Positions 6,147 to 9,067 of a stretch of DNA of 9,067 nt are shown here, in pieces. This DNA is from Bacillota bacterium (GTDB lineage Bacteria > Bacillota_E > Symbiobacteriia > JAMDAP01). The DNA lies in contig JAMDAP010000203.1 of the NCBI GenBank assembly GCA_023484675.1, positions 1 through 9,067 of the forward strand, in the 5' to 3' direction. A model generated the notes under the pieces. That model worked only from the letters and a program-made list of their open reading frames with translations, searched no databases and was not told the origin of the DNA. The translations under genes and the position numbers were made by a program. Numbering within the stretch: position 1 is the stretch's first letter; each line of letters starts with the position of its first letter.

Positions 6147-8304
6147 CGGGCGCTTCCGGCCCGTCCAAGATCTGAAACGCTCCAGCCTTGACAGCAAAGA
6201 GCCCCACCTCCCCAGGCGTCGCGATTTCCTCCAGCCAGTTGGGCGCCGCCTTGGCCCAGGCGTAGTGCGGGCCGTAGCTCTTTAGAACCGACACGTAACT
6301 CACGCCGGTCTGCTTTATGCTTTCCAGCCAGGCACTGGGCGACAGCCCGTCCACCTGCTCCACGCGCCGCTGCAGTTCCGGACCGTAGAGCGGGTAGATG
6401 AAGGTCATGGGTGCGTAACCGATGCTCGCCCCCCACGGCACTCTCTGTTCCAGGGGCGCGTAGTCACCCAGGTACAGCCGGCCGATGGTGCGCTGCTCTG
6501 GCTTCAGGGCCAGGGCCATGGGCAGCCCCTGGGACAGGCTGAGGTCGGCTCGAAGCAAAGACCAGAGCGTGGCCACCACCACCAGGGCCGAGAACTGGGC
6601 TTGTAGTCCCCTGTTCCTTGGGCCGCGGCCCGTCGCCGCCGCCGCCCCCACGCCTTCACCCAGCAGCCAGCCCGCTCCGATCAGCCCGAGGCCCGGCACC
6701 AGAATGCTGTACCGCGGCCACCAACTCCCGGGGTGAACGACCAGCATCAGGGCTCCTAGCCCCAGCAGAGACAGGCCTCGCCGGTCCCGGCGCCAGAGCG
6801 ATCTGACGGCATACACGACCAGCGCCGGCAGGCCCACCACGGCCCAGATGGCGCCGAAGCCGCCGGTGCGGGTGTAAAAAGAGTACGGTTCCTGGCTGGC
6901 CTCGAACCAGGACCGCGCCAGGTTGGAGAAAAAGCCCGTGTGCAGGTACTCCTCCGGCGTGTTAGCCACCCAGATGAGGCTGTGGACGGACCCCAGGCCT
7001 TGGAAGATCTCAGCGCCGAGGACCTTGACGCTGAAGGGATAGATGGGGTTGCCGTAGACAATCCAGGTGCGCAGGTACCAGAAGCCGCCCGTGGCCAGGG
7101 CCACGACAGCCAGGGTCAGGCCGCAGCCGGCGGCCTGACGGAGGCGCGCCCACACGGGTTGGCTGCGCGCCTTTCTTAATGCAACGATGAGAGTGAGAAC
7201 GCCCAGGACGCCGGCGTACCCCAGGGCCGACGGCTTACTGCCCACGGACAGCCCCAGGAACAGGCCGAAGGCCAGGAAGTAGGCGGAGGCTGTCGCGTTG
7301 CCGGTCCTTGGCGTGCTGCTCATGACGCCCCCGTTGTTGGGGCTTCTCCCGCGCGCCGGGCTCTTTGGGCCGCTCCCGCGGTCCGCGCCGGCCTCCACCC
7401 AGCGCAGGAAGAAGAGCACCGCGGCCAGGGTGGCGGCGGCCACCGCCGTGTCGGTGTAGGCCGTGCGGGCCTGCATCTGGTTGATGGGCAAGAGAGCCCA
7501 GAGAAGTCCTGCCACCATGGGGCCGGGGGCCTTGACCCGCGCCCACCGCACCAGGCTGTACACCGCCAGGGCGCCGAGGAGGACCAGCGGCCACTGGGCT
7601 GCATCCACCCAGCGGTCCTGGCGCAGAAAGAGCAAACTCCACATGGCGGCCGTCTCCACGTTCAGCGGATAAACGTTGGCCCAAAAGCCGGTGACGGACA
7701 GGCGGTAGCGCCGCTGGTAGTCGTCCAGGGCCTGGACCTGCGCCGGGTCCTGCCACTCCTGGGCTACCGGCATCAGGTCGACACGCCCTGTCTCCACCCA
7801 ACGGGCGATGGGCGGCAGATGGTACCACCACTCATCCCAGCCCTGGGGCGGCAACACCGCGGCCGTCCACAGCACCAGGGCCGACTGCAGGACGAGCAAC
7901 CCCAGCAGCAGCCAGGGCAGGGTCTGGCCGGTGGCGGCTGTCTGCAGGGCACGCCAAAGGGGAGGCACCTTATCCCCGGGCTCGGCGGGCGCGGGCGCGC
8001 CGGTTGTGTCTGCGCCTCCTGCGGCGAGGTGGCCCGGCACCGCCGCAGCCGCAGGCTTGAGCCGAAGGCCGGCGACAAGAACCAGGCCGACATTGAGGGC
8101 CGCCACCCACAGAGGAGTAAGACGAAAAACAGTGCCGGCCAAAAGCTGCGTCAGCACGGTTTGCGCCCAGGCCACACCTGCAAGGAGCAGCAGCCGCTCG
8201 TGCCAGGCGAAGCCGGATGGCGCTGCCGCCAGGCGCCAGGCGACGAAGGCCACCGATGAAGTGGCCACCAGGGCAAGAAAGAGTGTCACGCTACCCACCC
8301 ACAC
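6106..8304 (-). CDS. GT-C-type membrane glycosyltransferase-like protein
   Basis: The frame is 732 residues with many membrane helices, near residues 5-25, 36-58, 64-82, 130-150, 236-255, 283-302 and 395-413, with more beyond. The first large outer loop holds GWDEWWYHLPPIARW (residues 155-169). Its Asp157-Glu158 and His162 resemble the acidic catalytic loop of GT-C (PMT/ArnT-like) enzymes that use lipid-linked sugars. Further family-like pieces are QARTAYTDTAVAA (278-290), GSKPSALGY (355-363) and YGNPIYPF (417-424). The C-terminal roughly 150 residues are a soluble outer domain. Two low-complexity linkers, at about 83-113 (Ala/Pro/Gly) and 305-338 (Ser/Gly/Pro), lie between helices. The function is inferred as glycosyl transfer to a wall, lipid or protein acceptor; donor and acceptor are unknown. 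The start is uncertain: ATG 8304 has no good ribosome site, and GTG 8298 or 8289 are alternatives. Confidence 0.75.
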   Translation of the reverse strand: MWVGSVTLFLALVATSSVAFVAWRLAAAPSGFAWHERLLLLAGVAWAQTVLTQLLAGTVFRLTPLWVAALNVGLVLVAGLRLKPAAAAVPGHLAAGGADTTGAPAPAEPGDKVPPLWRALQTAATGQTLPWLLLGLLVLQSALVLWTAAVLPPQGWDEWWYHLPPIARWVETGRVDLMPVAQEWQDPAQVQALDDYQRRYRLSVTGFWANVYPLNVETAAMWSLLFLRQDRWVDAAQWPLVLLGALAVYSLVRWARVKAPGPMVAGLLWALLPINQMQARTAYTDTAVAAATLAAVLFFLRWVEAGADRGSGPKSPARGRSPNNGGVMSSTPRTGNATASAYFLAFGLFLGLSVGSKPSALGYAGVLGVLTLIVALRKARSQPVWARLRQAAGCGLTLAVVALATGGFWYLRTWIVYGNPIYPFSVKVLGAEIFQGLGSVHSLIWVANTPEEYLHTGFFSNLARSWFEASQEPYSFYTRTGGFGAIWAVVGLPALVVYAVRSLWRRDRRGLSLLGLGALMLVVHPGSWWPRYSILVPGLGLIGAGWLLGEGVGAAAATGRGPRNRGLQAQFSALVVVATLWSLLRADLSLSQGLPMALALKPEQRTIGRLYLGDYAPLEQRVPWGASIGYAPMTFIYPLYGPELQRRVEQVDGLSPSAWLESIKQTGVSYVSVLKSYGPHYAWAKAAPNWLEEIATPGEVGLFAVKAGAFQILDGPEAPGAAGPASGSAVLR

Positions 8305-8510
8305 ATCGGACCCGGCCGGACGCGGCCAGGTCCAATCTTACCCTGGTAGGATGCCACAGAAGGGTACCGTTGTTGCACCGGGACCAGCAGAACGCGGTAT
8401 GCTCAACGTAGCCACGCCCGGTATGTCGAATTTCGTCGAACGTTTCTTGTTGGGGCGCAAGGCGTTTCTTGCAGGATTCTTGAACATTATGCCGAAATGT
8501 GGTCTCCACT
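8305..8510. promoter_or_regulatory. Divergent intergenic region with a SigD-like -10
   Basis: About 200 bases separate the minus-strand glycosyltransferase-like gene from the plus-strand riboswitch and must hold both promoters. GCCGAAAT at 8491-8498 matches 7 of 8 bases of the Bacillus SigD/sigma-28 -10 consensus GCCGATAT. It would put transcription start near 8505, just ahead of the aptamer. The matching -35 (TAAA about 15 bases upstream) is absent; CAGG is there instead. No good SigA pair was found for either direction. Confidence 0.3.
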
Positions 8511-8652
8511 GAACCAAAAACCGGAAAGCGACCGAAAGGGCTACCCCGGGTGAAAGCCCGGGGACGCAAAACGCAGGGCCTACCGCTCCAAGACAGCGCC
8601 GCCAACCGCGGCGGCAAGGAGCCATGGCGGCCGCGTTGCCGAAGCGGGGTTC
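8511..8652 (+). promoter_or_regulatory. GEMM-I cyclic di-GMP riboswitch
   Basis: The sequence follows the GEMM-I aptamer in order. AGGGC (8537-8541) leads into a hairpin with the stem CCCGGG/CCCGGG capped by a GAAA tetraloop (8552-8555). Then come GGACGCAAA (8562-8570), GGGCCTACC (8576-8584), a variable arm with nested GCTCC/GGAGC (8585-8589/8618-8622) and GCCGCC/GGCGGC helices, and the conserved 3' segment GTTGCCGAA (8635-8643). By alignment in my head to the Vibrio Vc2 aptamer, the base matching ligand-contacting G20 is G, which favours c-di-GMP over cyclic AMP-GMP. GAACC (8511-8515) can pair with GGTTC (8648-8652) as a closing helix. A terminator and then an M23 peptidase gene follow, so it probably acts by controlling transcription termination. 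Confidence 0.85.
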
Positions 8653-8666
8653 CCTCCACAAACCCA

Positions 8667-8697
8667 CCCACTCCGCGCCGGCCGGAGTGGGCTTTTT
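8667..8697 (+). terminator. Intrinsic terminator of the riboswitch
   Basis: CCCACTCCG (8667-8675) pairs perfectly with CGGAGTGGG (8683-8691) around a 7-base loop. It is followed by C and five Ts (8693-8697), giving a classic rho-independent terminator. It lies about 15 bases past the aptamer and about 40 bases before the peptidase start codon, as expected for an expression platform. Confidence 0.9.
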
Positions 8698-8735
8698 CGT
8701 GCCCGCTTTCCAGGACTGCGGAGGGATCCCCTGTC

Positions 8736-9067
8736 ATGCAAAAGGCGCGCGCTGTCTCCCGCGCCGCCCGTGTGTTGGCTACGCTGCTGGGTATCACGAT
8801 CTGACTCCGGCGGAGAGGGCCGCACAAGATCGCCAGCTGGCCCTTGAAGCACAGGCAGATGTCAACTGGGGTGACCTACAACCGGACCGACCCGGTAATC
8901 CGCAGGGAGGTGTTGGACCTAGTGAACCGGTCTGGCCCTTGGATCCTCAGTATAATAAGGTGACGTCCCAGTTTGGCCCACGGGTCGATCCCATTACCGG
9001 AGAGAAGCATGAAGGTCACGGTGGTACTGACCTTGCCGCTCCAACAGGAGCACCTGTCTACAGCATA
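8736..9067 (+). CDS. M23 (LytM-type) cell-wall peptidase, partial, apparent frameshift
   Basis: The right end encodes an M23 zinc endopeptidase domain that runs off the window: VTSQFGPRVDPITGEKHEGH, then GGTDLAAPTGAPVYSI. The HxxxD pair that supplies two zinc ligands is His at 9017-9019 and Asp at 9029-9031. The domain's frame is open back through LTPAERAAQDRQLALEAQAD (from 8801), a probable linker or helix. The only good start, ATG 8736 behind GGAGGG, is in another frame. It encodes MQKARAVSRAARVLATLLGI and two more residues, signal-peptide-like, then hits TGA at 8802-8804. Restoring one base between about 8785 and 8801 would join start, signal and domain. So either the sequence lacks a base or the gene is broken. 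Homologues cleave peptidoglycan cross-links outside the membrane. The upstream c-di-GMP riboswitch suggests expression tied to motility, sessile life or sporulation. Confidence 0.7.

Noticed and set aside
8415..8440. Direct GTCGAA repeats and a near-palindromic CGAATTTCG in the divergent intergenic region
   Set aside because: They are short and only weakly symmetrical, with no sign that they exceed chance.
8291..8827. 178-codon minus-strand frame across the riboswitch region
   Set aside because: It runs antisense through a structured RNA and a terminator, has no ribosome site or recognisable domain, and overlaps the start of the real minus-strand gene.

Overview
The window is high-GC bacterial DNA (roughly 60-65% G+C by eye). 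It has strong GGAGG-type ribosome sites, some GTG and TTG starts, compact same-strand gene runs, hairpin terminators and a GEMM-I (cyclic di-GMP) riboswitch. This fits a high-GC Firmicute or Clostridia-like lineage, but no gene here fixes the taxon. No rRNA, tRNA, CRISPR array, insertion sequence or phage module was seen.

Left part (1-1383, minus strand): a gene of unknown function runs off the left edge, preceded by a SIMPL/DUF541 (YggE-like) membrane-anchored protein. The first 60 bases are an exact reverse complement of 888-947 inside the SIMPL gene. This looks like a fold-back join at a contig end, so the last residues of the first gene should not be trusted.

Middle (1550-2512): a small Met/His-rich protein on the plus strand converges on a stand-alone JAMM/MPN-domain protein on the minus strand. 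A hairpin terminator lies between them.

Main block (8304 down to 2756, minus strand): a large GT-C-type membrane glycosyltransferase-like protein, a possible one-helix small protein, an MFS exporter, a glyoxylate/hydroxypyruvate reductase-type dehydrogenase and a fumarylacetoacetate-hydrolase-family protein. They lie head to tail with short gaps and end at a strong hairpin terminator at 2703-2726. The last two handle 2-hydroxy/2-oxo acids or acylpyruvates. A shared pathway with the exporter is possible but unproven. Two tandem 19-base repeats sit just before the last gene.

Right end (8491-9067, plus strand): a short intergenic region holds a GEMM-I riboswitch followed by a textbook terminator. 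After that comes an M23 (LytM-type) cell-wall peptidase gene that runs off the window. The gene's ribosome site and ATG are in a different frame from the peptidase domain, so either one base is missing from the sequence or the gene is broken. This c-di-GMP-controlled wall hydrolase is the most interesting regulatory unit in the window, although the riboswitch class itself is known.
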